From CAVXZE01 sp963766175 (GTDB taxonomy: Bacteria; Myxococcota_A; UBA9160; UBA6930): a stretch of DNA of 64,000 nucleotides. Position numbers and translations under genes: made by a program. The stretch lies in contig CAVXZE010000021.1 of assembly GCA_963766175.1 (NCBI GenBank), positions 372,001 through 436,000 of the forward strand, in the 5' to 3' direction. Shown in pieces: positions 25,509-34,577 of the stretch. Positions within the stretch are counted from its first letter, which is position 1. Every line of letters starts with the position of its first letter. The notes under the pieces are model-generated. The model worked only from the letters and a program-made list of their open reading frames with translations. It did no database searches and was not told the DNA's origin.

Positions 25509-26540
25509 ATGACGGACCTGAGTGAACGCTTCGCACGCTACGTAGCCCACCAGTGGCCCGAGGCCACCGACATCCGGGTCGAAGGCCTCTCACGGATCCA
25601 CGGCGGCGCATCCCGTGAGACCTACCGGCTGCAACTCAAGCTCCGGCGCAGCGGCGTCGAGGAGGAACGCCCGCTGATCTTGCGCCGGGATCCATCCGGA
25701 AGCCTGATCGAGACCGAGCGATCCACCGAGTACAACGCCTACCGCGCCTTTCACGGGACCGCGATCCCGGTGCCCGAGCCCCTCTGGCTGGAGGAAGACG
25801 AGCAGTGGCTCGACCGGCCCTTCTTCGTGATGGAGCAGATCACCGGCTGCGAGTCCAGCCCCCAGACCCTGCTGACGACGCCTCCCTACCAGGACCACAT
25901 CGAGCGCATCGGGGAACAGAAGTGGCGAATCCTGGGTGAGCTGAACAAGGCAGACCCGGGAGAGCTGGGACTAGCGGACCTGATGCCCGCAGTGACGCCG
26001 GAGGAGTGCTGGCACCAGGAGCTGCGGAAATGGGAAGAAATGATCGACGAGGACGAGATGACGCCCCAGCCGATCGGGCGCGCCGCGATCCGCTGGCTGC
26101 GGCGCCACCCGCCTCCTCCGCCCTCGAAGATCTCCGTCGTCCACGCCGACTTCCGCACGGGCAACTTCCTGGCCGACAGCGAGGGGAACATCCGCGCGAT
26201 CCTGGACTGGGAAATGGCCCACCTGGGCGACGCCATCGAGGATCTGGCCTGGTCGATCTCTCGCATCTGGTGCTGGGCGCGGGACGATCGGCCCGGAGGG
26301 CTCCTGCCGCGGGAACGAGCCATCGCGCTGTGGGAGGAGGCGAGCGGTCTTCGCGCCGATCCGGAGGCGCTGCACTGGTGGGAGCTCCTCTCCAATCTGA
26401 AGGCGCTCGCGATCTGGATCTCCGGTGGGAACGAGTACGCCACCGGCAGCAACCACGACACCATCCTCGGGTTCACGGGCTGGTGGCTGACCAACTCCCA
26501 GAACCGCGCGATTCTCGAAGTCATGGGGCACCTGAAATGA
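25509..26540 (+). CDS. Aminoglycoside-phosphotransferase-fold kinase (ACAD10/acyl-CoA-associated type), 343 aa
   Basis: APH-type kinase fold. The N-terminal nucleotide site is seen in LSRIHGGASRETYRLQL and LILRRDPSG; the catalytic loop is VHADFRTGNFLAD and the metal motif is ILDWEMAHLGD. APH-like proteins of this subgroup usually lie with acyl-CoA dehydrogenases and are thought to phosphorylate hydroxyacyl substrates, as in ACAD10/ACAD11. Start ATG 25509 (MTDLSERF) is preferred over the upstream in-frame codon because the intervening sequence is non-coding. Its stop overlaps the next gene (ATGA). Confidence 0.88.
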   Translation: MTDLSERFARYVAHQWPEATDIRVEGLSRIHGGASRETYRLQLKLRRSGVEEERPLILRRDPSGSLIETERSTEYNAYRAFHGTAIPVPEPLWLEEDEQWLDRPFFVMEQITGCESSPQTLLTTPPYQDHIERIGEQKWRILGELNKADPGELGLADLMPAVTPEECWHQELRKWEEMIDEDEMTPQPIGRAAIRWLRRHPPPPPSKISVVHADFRTGNFLADSEGNIRAILDWEMAHLGDAIEDLAWSISRIWCWARDDRPGGLLPRERAIALWEEASGLRADPEALHWWELLSNLKALAIWISGGNEYATGSNHDTILGFTGWWLTNSQNRAILEVMGHLK

Positions 26541-26983
26541 AACCGGACGTCGACGTCACCCTTCAGATCATCGCGGCCAGCTTGATGACCGAGATCGCAC
26601 CGAAGATCTCCGACGACTACACCCAGCGGAACACCATGCTCACGGTGATGCTGCTGCAGAGCGCCGCCGAGGAGTGGGACCGCGCCGCGGCACGCCGCGT
26701 CGAGGAGAACCGCAGCTTGCGCCGGCTCTTCGCCGAAGTCGCCCCGGAGATCGGCGACCGAGACCTGCGCGGGCGGCTCGAGGCCGCATCCGGAGAAGAG
26801 GATGAGAGCCTGCGCATCTCCGACCTGAACCGCAGCAACGACGGACTGCGAACGCTCCTGATCGAGCTCCACGCCCACGCGGAGGAGATCGACACCGAGG
26901 CCGCCCGGCGCATCGAGGCGGCGATCTGGCAGGAGCTCCGGGTCTCGACCGAGCGACGGGCACTGTCGCTAGCACCGTTCTAG
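26537..26983 (+). CDS. Hypothetical helical protein coupled to the APH-fold kinase, 148 aa
   Basis: All-alpha soluble protein (MKPDVDVTLQIIAASLMTEI...), rich in Glu, Arg and Ala, with no motif I recognise. It starts within the stop codon of the kinase gene, so the two are translationally coupled and probably work together. Small helical proteins of this type commonly accompany the APH-like kinase in acyl-CoA gene neighbourhoods, but their role is unknown to me. Confidence 0.8.
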   Translation: MKPDVDVTLQIIAASLMTEIAPKISDDYTQRNTMLTVMLLQSAAEEWDRAAARRVEENRSLRRLFAEVAPEIGDRDLRGRLEAASGEEDESLRISDLNRSNDGLRTLLIELHAHAEEIDTEAARRIEAAIWQELRVSTERRALSLAPF

Positions 26984-27021
26984 GGAAGGGCCGACGGCGT
27001 CGGAGGGCGCTGCTCGCGCTC

Positions 27022-29010
27022 GTGGCACTGCTGTTCCTGGCGCTCGCCACCGGGTTCCTCGTCAACAAGCGCCGCGTCATCGCGATGAGACTGCTGCTCG
27101 GCGAGATCCACCGAGCCGGGATCGAGGAAGCCTCCCTGGTGGTCGAGGCGGTCGGCATCGGGGCGCTCTCGCTCGCCGATCTCCGCATCGGCGAGCCTCC
27201 GGCACTGGAGATCGCCCGGATCGATGTGCGCTACTCGCCCACCGGCCTGTGGAACGGCTTCCTGGACGAGCTGGTCGTCTCGGGACTGCGGCTGCGGGCA
27301 TCTCTCGGCGAAGACGGCCTCTCGCTGGGCGCCCTCGACGCGCTGCTGGAGGGCGACTCCGAGGGCGCAGCCGGTCTTCCCGCCCGGAAGATCGCGGTCG
27401 AGGATGCGCGCGCGGATCTGGAAGCCCCCGGCGGCGCCGTCTCGCTCCCGTTCCAGGTCGGAATCGACGACCGCGGCGACGGAACGCTCGAGGGAGAGGC
27501 GAGCTTCGAGGTCCACCACCCGCTGGCCGAGGCTTCTGGCCGTGCCTCGATCACGGGGACCCCGGACGACTTCGCGGGAACCCTCCTCATCCGGGGATCG
27601 CCGCTAGCGACCCCGGAGCTCCGCGTCGACTCGGCGCTCCAGGCCGACGCGACTTTCCGGTTCCGGGGAGGAGGATTCGAGGCCGAGGCCGAGCTTCACC
27701 CGGTCCCCATCTACGTGGCCGGTGAGCTCTTCCGCGCCGAGGGCAAGACTCCCGAGGTGCGCCTCCAGCTGCGGAGGCCGGCGGAGAGCCCTGCCCTCGG
27801 GATCGACCTGGAGACCACCGGCGGCCGCCTGGAGCTGGCCGACTACGAGCTGTCGGTGGCCGAGATCGACCTCAGCGCACGCGTCGAGGCGGGAAGCGGC
27901 GAGGGAACTCTTCGCGTCGGGGAGCTCCGGGACCTGCAGAGGCCCGCCCGGGTGCAACCTCTGGGGCTGCGTGGGAACTTCGAGATCCGGGATTCCACCG
28001 TCGAGTTCCAGGCGAAGCTGGCGGATCCGAGAGAGAACCTCGTGCTCGAGGCGAGCGGCTCGGCGGATCCGAACGCTCCCAGCGCAGCAGCCACGCTCCA
28101 TCTACACCCACTCGTGTGGGGGGAGGAAGGCCTCCAGCCCGCCACGCTGTTTCCCTTCCTCAAGGGGCAGATCGAGGAAATGCGGGGAACCGTCGAGGCA
28201 GCTGGTACGGCGAACTGGGACGGAGTCCGGGCCACCGGCGAGATCGATCTCGCCCTGCGCGAGCTCGGCTTCACGGCGGGGGCCGCGGAGGTCTCCATGG
28301 CAAACGGGCTGATCGAGATTCGCTGGGCTTCTCCCGCCTTCACTCCGCCGGGGCAGCTCGTTTCGATCGCGCTGCTCGATATCGGCTTGGAGCTGAGGGC
28401 TGGAGTCATCGAATTCCAGCTTCGCCCCGACGGCCTGCTCGAGCTACAGCAGGCCGAGTGGCAATGGGCCGGCGGGAGCCTGCGAACGGCGGGGCGCTTC
28501 GACCCCATGGCGGATTCCCAGGAGGCCGTCCTCGAGGTGGATGACGTCGATCTAGCCGAGCTCCTGGTCCTGGTCGACCTGGAGGGTTTGGAGGGCACGG
28601 GCACCCTCGAAGGCGAGATCCCGATCTTCCGCAGCGGCGAGACCCTCGAGGTTCGCCAGGGAAAGCTACGGAGTACGCCCGAAGGTGGACGAATCCGCTA
28701 CCGGTCGGCTTCCGCCGCCCGTGCCCTAGCGAATCAGGGATACGGTCTCGAGCAGCTGCTCGGCGCCCTCGACGATTTCCATTACGATGTGCTCGAGATC
28801 GTCGTGGATGGGGACACCCGAGGAGAGGTGAATGTGGCTATCCAGCTGGGCGGATTCAATCCGAATTTTCAGCGAGGTCGCCGCATCGAACTCAACCTGA
28901 ACGTCGAGGCCCGGCTCGCGGATTTGCTGCGCGCGGGTCTGGTCGCTTATCACGTGCCTGAGGTCATCTTGAAGAGACTCGAGGGGTTCCAGGTGCCGGA
29001 GGTCCCATGA
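27022..29010 (+). CDS. ydbH: YdbH-like intermembrane phospholipid transport protein (AsmA superfamily), about 662 aa
   Basis: Long beta-rich protein anchored by an N-terminal helix (ALLFLALATGFLV). The C-terminal LLGALDDFHYDVLEIVVDGDTRGEVNVAIQLGGFNP is the signature of the YdbH family. In E. coli YdbH spans the periplasm and shuttles phospholipids to the outer membrane with lipoprotein YnbE; both partners follow here. The start is uncertain: GTG 27022 begins inside the hydrophobic segment, and the arginine-rich in-frame stretch upstream (GKGRRRRALLALV) would complete a normal signal anchor but has no ATG, GTG or TTG. The gene follows the helical hypothetical by 38 bp. Confidence 0.85.
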   Translation: MALLFLALATGFLVNKRRVIAMRLLLGEIHRAGIEEASLVVEAVGIGALSLADLRIGEPPALEIARIDVRYSPTGLWNGFLDELVVSGLRLRASLGEDGLSLGALDALLEGDSEGAAGLPARKIAVEDARADLEAPGGAVSLPFQVGIDDRGDGTLEGEASFEVHHPLAEASGRASITGTPDDFAGTLLIRGSPLATPELRVDSALQADATFRFRGGGFEAEAELHPVPIYVAGELFRAEGKTPEVRLQLRRPAESPALGIDLETTGGRLELADYELSVAEIDLSARVEAGSGEGTLRVGELRDLQRPARVQPLGLRGNFEIRDSTVEFQAKLADPRENLVLEASGSADPNAPSAAATLHLHPLVWGEEGLQPATLFPFLKGQIEEMRGTVEAAGTANWDGVRATGEIDLALRELGFTAGAAEVSMANGLIEIRWASPAFTPPGQLVSIALLDIGLELRAGVIEFQLRPDGLLELQQAEWQWAGGSLRTAGRFDPMADSQEAVLEVDDVDLAELLVLVDLEGLEGTGTLEGEIPIFRSGETLEVRQGKLRSTPEGGRIRYRSASAARALANQGYGLEQLLGALDDFHYDVLEIVVDGDTRGEVNVAIQLGGFNPNFQRGRRIELNLNVEARLADLLRAGLVAYHVPEVILKRLEGFQVPEVP

Positions 29011-29183
29011 GGCTTGCACTCGCCCTGCTCGCGCTGGCGATCGGCTGCACTCCCAAGGTGCAGGTGGCGCCACCCGAGGAGCCCATCGTGATCAACCTCA
29101 ACGTCAAGATCGAGCACGAGATCCGCGTGAAGGTCGACAAGGATCTCGAGAACCTCTTCGAAGAGAACGAAGAGCTGTTCTAG
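29007..29183 (+). CDS. ynbE: YnbE-like lipoprotein, 58 aa
   Basis: A lipoprotein signal with lipobox LAIGC puts the lipidated cysteine at residue 14. The mature part (TPKVQVAPPEEPIVINLNVK and IEHEIRVKVDKDLENLF) matches E. coli YnbE closely in my recollection. YnbE is the outer-membrane lipoprotein partner that stacks onto YdbH to make a phospholipid bridge. The start overlaps the ydbH stop in an ATGA junction. It is short enough to be missed by length-filtered gene finding. Confidence 0.92.
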   Translation: MRLALALLALAIGCTPKVQVAPPEEPIVINLNVKIEHEIRVKVDKDLENLFEENEELF

Positions 29184-29196
29184 GAAGGGGACCGCC

Positions 29197-29553
29197 ATGA
29201 GACGCACTTGCCATCGAATCGGGTTCGCCGCTCTCCTCACCGTGGCGCTGCTGGCCGTGCCCGGGTCCGTCCTGGCCGACCAGCTCGGCGACGCGAAGAA
29301 GGCGGGAAGTGTGGGGGAGCGCCCGGACGGCTATCTCGGCGTCGTCGACAAGAGTGCCGGACCCGAGGTGAAGGCGCTGGTCGAAGAGATCAATCAGAAG
29401 CGGCGCGAGAAGTACGACGCGATCGCCAAGAAGCGGGGGACCAGCGTCAAGGCGGTGGCAGCACTGGCCGGCGCCAAGCTCGTCGAGAACGCCTCGCCGG
29501 GCGAGTACGTGATGACGAGCTCGGGGAAGTGGATCCAGAAACCCGGGCGGTGA
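29197..29553 (+). CDS. ydbL: YdbL-like periplasmic protein (DUF1318), 118 aa
   Basis: The signal peptide (RIGFAALLTVALLAVPGSVLA) is followed by a helical domain with the DUF1318 pattern KAGSVGERPDGYLGVV, VKALVEEINQKRREKYDAIA and a C-terminal PGEYVMTSSGKWIQK. In E. coli YdbL assists and regulates YdbH-YnbE bridge assembly. It lies 13 bp after ynbE with GGAAGGGGA before its ATG, completing the standard three-gene operon order. Confidence 0.92.
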   Translation: MRRTCHRIGFAALLTVALLAVPGSVLADQLGDAKKAGSVGERPDGYLGVVDKSAGPEVKALVEEINQKRREKYDAIAKKRGTSVKAVAALAGAKLVENASPGEYVMTSSGKWIQKPGR

Positions 29554-29595
29554 GCAGGCGCCCGCCCGCATCTGGGGGCGACGGCGCCGCGTCGA

Positions 29596-31077
29596 TCAGG
29601 AAGCCTTGAAGAGATCGATCATCTTGACGTCGAGGGTCGCGGGACGGGCTCGCGTGCGGGCCCAGTTGCGCAGCTCCTTGATGCGCTCCTCGTAGGTCTC
29701 GTAGAGGGGTACCGTCTCCTGGATGGCGTTCGCCAGGTCGTTCTCCGCGAGATCCCGGGAATCCGAGAAGGCGGTGTAGAGACCCGCCGTCACCACCTGC
29801 TCGAGCTCGGCGCCGGAGAGGCGCTCCGACTGGGCGGCGAGCTCCTGGAGCGGGAACTGGGCTGGCTCGCGACCGCGCTTGCGCAGGTGGATGGACAGGA
29901 TCTCCACCCGCTCCAGCTCACTGGGGAGATCGACGAAGAAGAGATCGTCGAAGCGGCCCCGGCGCAGCAGCTCCGGGGGAAGCCGCGTGACGTCGTTGGC
30001 AGTCGCCGCGACGAAGACCGGAGATTGCTTCTCCGCCAGCCAGGTCAGGAAGGAGCCGAAGACCCGGCTTGCCCTGGGATCGGATCCGGTGGCGGAGAAT
30101 CCCTTCTCGATCTCGTCGATCCAGAGCACCACCGGTGCCAGCGACTCGGCGATGGAAGTCGCCTCGCGGATCGTGATCTCGGGGCTCCGGGTTGCGTCGC
30201 CGAAGGCGACAGCAAGATCGAGACGAAGCAGCGGGAAGCCCCACTCCTTGGCGATGGCCTTGGCAGAGAGGGACTTGCCGCAGCCCTGAACGCCCAGCAG
30301 CAAGAGCCCTCGGGGCGCGGGCAGACCGAATCCCCGCGCCTCCTGGCCGAAGGCGCGGCGGCGTTCCCGAAGCCAGTGCTTGAGCTCGCCCAGCCCTCCC
30401 ACGTCCGCCAGAGCCGTCGCCGGGTCGTGGAAGGTCAGGGCCGGGGTCCGGCGCAGCGCCTGACGCTTCTCGCGAATGATCTCGTTCACCGCGCGCTCGT
30501 CGATGGAGCCGTTCGCCATCCGCGCCTTGCGAAAGACGCGCACCGCCTCGGCGCCGGTCAGGCCGAGGGCGGCGCGGACACAGGCGTCGAGGAGCTCGGG
30601 CTTCACGTCGACTCTTCCCACCGACTCCACCACCCGCTCGAAGAGACCGCGGAGGTCCGAAGCGTCCGGGAGCGCCAGGCTCAGGCGTCCCGCTTCTCGC
30701 TCGAGCTCCAGAGGAAGCTCGATCACCGCACCCAGCAGAACCAGCGCCTGCCGCCGCCTGGCGATCTCGGGCAGCATGTCCCGCAGCCGGCGGCTGGCGG
30801 CGAAATCCTGGAGGGGAACCTGGGCGTCGAGAAGCACGAAGACAGCGGGCTTCTCGACCGCTTCGATCGCGCGAAGGCCTGCGTCCAGAGAGCCGCTTCC
30901 GTCGCCGTCGGGCTCGAGACCCGCGGCCACCGACCAGGTGCGCAGCTCCCGCTTGGCGGATCGCGCCGCGCGCCCGAGGACGCGCAGGGCGCGTTCCTCT
31001 TCGAAGGACTCCAGGGCGATCACTCTCCAGCCGGACCGGAGCAGGAGCGAGATCTCCTGGACGCAGTCGGCGTTCAC
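29596..31077 (-). CDS. Ycf46-like AAA+ ATPase, 493 aa
   Basis: An N-terminal region of about 250 residues (CVQEISLLLRSGWRVIALES) precedes a single AAA+ module. The Walker A is GVQGCGKS with Lys268, Walker B is VVLWIDEIEKGF, sensor 1 is AATAND, and the arginine finger is in RRGRFDDLFF. This is the layout of Ycf46 proteins, known in cyanobacteria and plastids, where one has a role in CO2/photosynthesis regulation; the bacterial role is unclear. GTG 31077 was chosen because it overlaps the stop of the GspE/PilB gene (GTGA), giving a coupled pair; the frame upstream is non-coding. Confidence 0.85.
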   Translation of the reverse strand: MNADCVQEISLLLRSGWRVIALESFEEERALRVLGRAARSAKRELRTWSVAAGLEPDGDGSGSLDAGLRAIEAVEKPAVFVLLDAQVPLQDFAASRRLRDMLPEIARRRQALVLLGAVIELPLELEREAGRLSLALPDASDLRGLFERVVESVGRVDVKPELLDACVRAALGLTGAEAVRVFRKARMANGSIDERAVNEIIREKRQALRRTPALTFHDPATALADVGGLGELKHWLRERRRAFGQEARGFGLPAPRGLLLLGVQGCGKSLSAKAIAKEWGFPLLRLDLAVAFGDATRSPEITIREATSIAESLAPVVLWIDEIEKGFSATGSDPRASRVFGSFLTWLAEKQSPVFVAATANDVTRLPPELLRRGRFDDLFFVDLPSELERVEILSIHLRKRGREPAQFPLQELAAQSERLSGAELEQVVTAGLYTAFSDSRDLAENDLANAIQETVPLYETYEERIKELRNWARTRARPATLDVKMIDLFKAS

Positions 31078-32918
31078 AACGAGTCCGCCGTCAGACGCAC
31101 CACCTCCTCGAAAGTGGTGCCGCCCTCGGCGAGCTTGCGGATCGCCGCCTCGCGCAGCGTCTCCATTCCCTCGACGCGGGCGGCGTGGGTGATCTCGCTG
31201 GCGTCCTTCCCGTCGTTGATCAGGCCACGGACCCTGCGGCCGACGTCCAGCATCTCGAAGACGCCGCTTCGCCCGTAGAGCCCGGTGTGGCGGCACTCGA
31301 CGCAGCCCTCACCCCAGCGCACCCGGAGCTGCTCGCGCCGTTCCATCGGAACCTTGAGCCCGAGGGCATCGACCTGGGGCGCGTTCAGGAAGCCCTCCAC
31401 GCCACAATGGGGGCAGATGCAGCGGACCAGGCGCTGGGCCAGAACACCCCGAAGCACGCTCGCGAGCAGGAATCGCTCGACCTTGAGCTCGGTCAGCCGG
31501 ATGATCGCGCCCGATGCGTCGCGGGTGTGCACCGTCGAGAAGACCAGGTGACCAGTCAGCGCGGCCTGGACCGCCATCTGGGCGGTCTCTTCGTCGCGAA
31601 TCTCTCCGACCATGATGATGTCGGGATCCTGGCGCAGGATCGAGCGCAACGCGCTGGCGAAGCTGACACCCACCTGCCGCTGCACCTGCACCTGGCAGAA
31701 GCGCGAATCCACCATCTCGATGGGATCTTCGACGGTGGTGATGTTGATCTCGGGACCTGACAGGTAGCGCAGTGTGGAATACAGGGTGGTGGTCTTGCCC
31801 GAGCCCGTGGGGCCGGTCACCAGGATCAACCCGCTCGGCGAAGTGATCCACTTCTCGTAGCTCTCCCGGTCTTCGATGCCGAAGCCGAGTGCCTGGAGAT
31901 CCGTCATCAGCACGTTCGGGTCGAAGACGCGAATCACGACCTTCTCACCGAAGGCGGTCATCAGACTCGAGACTCGCAGCTCCACCTCCCGGTCCGCCCG
32001 GTAGGTCTTGATGCGGCCATCCTGGGGGCGCCGCCGCTCCGCGATGTCCATGCGAGCCAGCACCTTGATGCGGGAGGTGACTGCACCGTGCACGGGAATC
32101 GGAAGCCTCTCGATGTCGTGGAGGATTCCGTCGATCCGGAAGCGGATCACCGCGTCTCCGTCACGCGGCTCCAGATGGATGTCCGAAGCCCGCTGGTCGA
32201 AGGCGTAGTTCAGCAGGTAGTCGACGGCGGCGATCACGTGCTCGTCGTTCGAGGTGGCGAGCTCGTCGTTGGAGCGCAGCTCTACCAGCTCGAAGAGCGC
32301 CCCCCCGGGCCCGGTTCCGCCGAGCTGCTCGTGGGCCTGGGAGACTTGAGACCGGAAGCCGTAGACCCGGTCGATCAGGGCGAGGATGTCGCGCTTCGAC
32401 GAGACGACGTACGCGAGGGGCAGCTGTATCAGGTTCTCGAGAGAGTCGCGCAGCGAGCTGTCGAATGGGTCGGTGATGGCCAGGCGCAAACCCCCGTTCT
32501 CCTGGCCGACGGGGATCACTGCGTGGCGCCGGGCGAAGGGGCGAGAGAGGGTCTTGGTCACCAGCTCGTTGTCGATTCGGAGCGGGTCGATCTTCAGGTA
32601 GGGAAGCGAAGCCTGAGCGGCGATGCACTCGGCGATGGCGTCCTCGTCGAGCTTGCGTCCCCCCTTGGACGGATTGGGAAGCTCCGCAATGGCGACGATC
32701 TCCGCCGGTGAGACCTCGTAGCGCGCCGCCGCCTGTGAGCGAACCGATCCCACTCGCTCCTTCAGCACCTGACTGCGCAGGGTGACGGAGCGCGCAGCGA
32801 TCTCCTTGGCCTTCTCGCGGGAGACCAGCTCCGCGCGAGTCAGAAAATCGAGGAGTTCATCCAGGGTCAGAGGCGATCGCGGCTCTTCCCCCCCAGTCGC
32901 GCCAACGGTTCCAGCCAT
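31074..32918 (-). CDS. GspE/PilB/PulE-type secretion or pilus assembly ATPase, 614 aa
   Basis: The N-terminal MshEN-like region is followed by the N2 domain (SDIHLEPRDGDAVIRFRIDG) and the ATPase core. The core has Walker A GPTGSGKT at 369-376, the Asp box, Walker B (DPDIIMVGEIRDEETA) and the His box (TGHLVFSTVHTRDA). A tetracysteine zinc site follows (CICPHCG...CVECRHTGLYGRSGVFE). It drives type IV pilus extension or type II secretion. No other pilus or secretion gene is in the window. ATG 32918 is preferred over an in-frame TTG at 32954. It is coupled to the Ycf46-like gene by a 4-bp overlap. Confidence 0.92.
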   Translation of the reverse strand: MAGTVGATGGEEPRSPLTLDELLDFLTRAELVSREKAKEIAARSVTLRSQVLKERVGSVRSQAAARYEVSPAEIVAIAELPNPSKGGRKLDEDAIAECIAAQASLPYLKIDPLRIDNELVTKTLSRPFARRHAVIPVGQENGGLRLAITDPFDSSLRDSLENLIQLPLAYVVSSKRDILALIDRVYGFRSQVSQAHEQLGGTGPGGALFELVELRSNDELATSNDEHVIAAVDYLLNYAFDQRASDIHLEPRDGDAVIRFRIDGILHDIERLPIPVHGAVTSRIKVLARMDIAERRRPQDGRIKTYRADREVELRVSSLMTAFGEKVVIRVFDPNVLMTDLQALGFGIEDRESYEKWITSPSGLILVTGPTGSGKTTTLYSTLRYLSGPEINITTVEDPIEMVDSRFCQVQVQRQVGVSFASALRSILRQDPDIIMVGEIRDEETAQMAVQAALTGHLVFSTVHTRDASGAIIRLTELKVERFLLASVLRGVLAQRLVRCICPHCGVEGFLNAPQVDALGLKVPMERREQLRVRWGEGCVECRHTGLYGRSGVFEMLDVGRRVRGLINDGKDASEITHAARVEGMETLREAAIRKLAEGGTTFEEVVRLTADSL

Positions 32919-33032
32919 CCTCGGGGGTATCGGAGTCTCGCCGAAAAAACCCAACCCGAATCTGAGGCCTCGGCTCGTCGCCGAACCCCGCGGGGCTGGG
33001 CGGGGGCGGGGTGGCCAGGCGGTAGCTGCCGC

Positions 33033-34535
33033 TCAGGCGGGGCGCTCGCGGAGGGCCTCTGCCATCCGCCCCAGGGCCTCGCTCAGGATCCGGCGAGAGG
33101 TGGCGAAGTTGAGGCGCACGAAGCCCCGCCCGGGCCTCCCGAAGGCGGCGCCGTCGCTGAGCGCCACCTTCGCCCGCGAAAGGAAGAACTCGTAGGGCGA
33201 GGGCTCCAGGTCGATCTCGCGACAGTCCAGCCAGGCGAGATAGGTGGCCTCGGGGCGAAAGTGGCGGACACCCGGGAGTTGGGCGGCGGTGAACTCCGCC
33301 ACCAGGTCCCGGTTGGCTTCGAGGTAGGCGAGCACGTCGTCGAGCCAGGGCTGGGAATGTCGCCAGGCCACCTCGGACGCGGCAATCCCGAAGCTCCCCA
33401 GACCTCCGCGGAGATGCCGGGGAAACCCGAGGAAGCGGCTCCGGAGCTCCGCGCTTCCGAAGACGGCGACGGCGCAGCGAAGGCCGGCGATGTTGAAGGG
33501 CTTGGAGGCCGAGGTGAGGGTGAGGGTGCGCGCCTCGATCTCGGAAGAGAGCGACGCGAAGGGAATCTGGCGGGAGCCTGGAAACACCAGATCTCCGTGG
33601 ATCTCGTCGCTTACCACCACCAGATCGCGGGACAGGGCGACCTCCGCGATTCCCTCGAGCTCCTCGCGCCGGAAGACTCGCCCGCTCGGGTTGTGAGGGT
33701 TGCATAGCAGGAGGATCCGGGTGCGCTCGTCGATGACGTCGCGAAGCCCTTCGAGATCCACGCTGTAGCCACCACCCGCGACCACCAGGGGGTTCTCCAC
33801 CAGGGTTCGTCGCATCTCCCGGACCGCGGCCAGGAAGGGCGGATAGATGGGAGTCTGGACGACCACGCCCTCCCCCTCCGCGCTGAACTGATGGAGGGCG
33901 ACGTAGAGGCCCTGAACCACGTCGGTGATCAGCTCCACGTTCTCGGTCTCGATGCTCCAGCCGAAGCGTTCCTTGGCGCGCTCGGCGAAGACGGATGGGA
34001 GCGAGGTCGGACGCGGATGCAGCGGGTAGCCGAGATCGCCGAGATCCAGGCTGCGCTGGATCAGGCGCTGGATCGGCGTCGCCACCGGGAAGTCCATGTC
34101 CGCAACCCAGAGCGGCAACACGTCTTCGGGATAGAGGGCCCATTTCTCACCACCTCGCTGGGAGAGCCGCGAGACATCGAGGTCGTCGAGACGGGTGGGG
34201 GGATTGCGGAGGCCGGGCTCGACCCGCGCCAGCGCCGACTCCACCTCCTCCCCGTCGAGTGCGGCCGGAAACCCCGCCTCGTCCAGATAGCCGGCCAGGT
34301 TGGCGCGAAGCTCTCTGAGGCACCACTCCAGCGAATCGACACTCGGCGGAAGCTGGGTGATCTCGTCACGGCCCGACGGGTCCAGGTGCCAGTGGGCGCC
34401 CTGGGCGAAGCAGTCGAAGCGAAGCAGCTCGCGACCGTCCCGGTCCCGGATGACGCGAAGGGTGGGCCCTCCCCGAGCACCGGGAGCACGGTGGTCGACG
34501 ACCAGGCGGATGGGACCGAGGGCGATTCCAGTCAT
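33033..34535 (-). CDS. PatB/MalY-type PLP-dependent C-S lyase/aminotransferase with extra N-terminal domain, 500 aa
   Basis: Residues from about 110 form a fold-type I PLP enzyme of the PatB/MalY cystathionine beta-lyase group. It shows KWALYPEDVLPLWVADMDFPVATPI, LCNPHNPSGRVF, VVSDEIHGDLVFPG, and TSASKPFNIAG with the PLP lysine at 345. Residues 1-105 are an additional small domain (IRLVVDHRAPGARGGPTLRV, then LRFDCFAQGAHWHLDPSG) that normal PatB proteins of about 390 residues lack. The join is in frame with no internal start of comparable quality. It may cleave cysteine conjugates; the extra domain's role is unknown. Confidence 0.87.
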   Translation of the reverse strand: MTGIALGPIRLVVDHRAPGARGGPTLRVIRDRDGRELLRFDCFAQGAHWHLDPSGRDEITQLPPSVDSLEWCLRELRANLAGYLDEAGFPAALDGEEVESALARVEPGLRNPPTRLDDLDVSRLSQRGGEKWALYPEDVLPLWVADMDFPVATPIQRLIQRSLDLGDLGYPLHPRPTSLPSVFAERAKERFGWSIETENVELITDVVQGLYVALHQFSAEGEGVVVQTPIYPPFLAAVREMRRTLVENPLVVAGGGYSVDLEGLRDVIDERTRILLLCNPHNPSGRVFRREELEGIAEVALSRDLVVVSDEIHGDLVFPGSRQIPFASLSSEIEARTLTLTSASKPFNIAGLRCAVAVFGSAELRSRFLGFPRHLRGGLGSFGIAASEVAWRHSQPWLDDVLAYLEANRDLVAEFTAAQLPGVRHFRPEATYLAWLDCREIDLEPSPYEFFLSRAKVALSDGAAFGRPGRGFVRLNFATSRRILSEALGRMAEALRERPA

Positions 34536-34577
34536 GGCCCGCGCAGTGTAACGCTCTGGGCTCCGCTGCCGAGCCGA

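Noticed and set aside
32919..32954. Upstream TTG start for the GspE/PilB ATPase
   Set aside because: There is no ribosome-binding site and the extra 12 residues are not typical; ATG 32918 is simpler.
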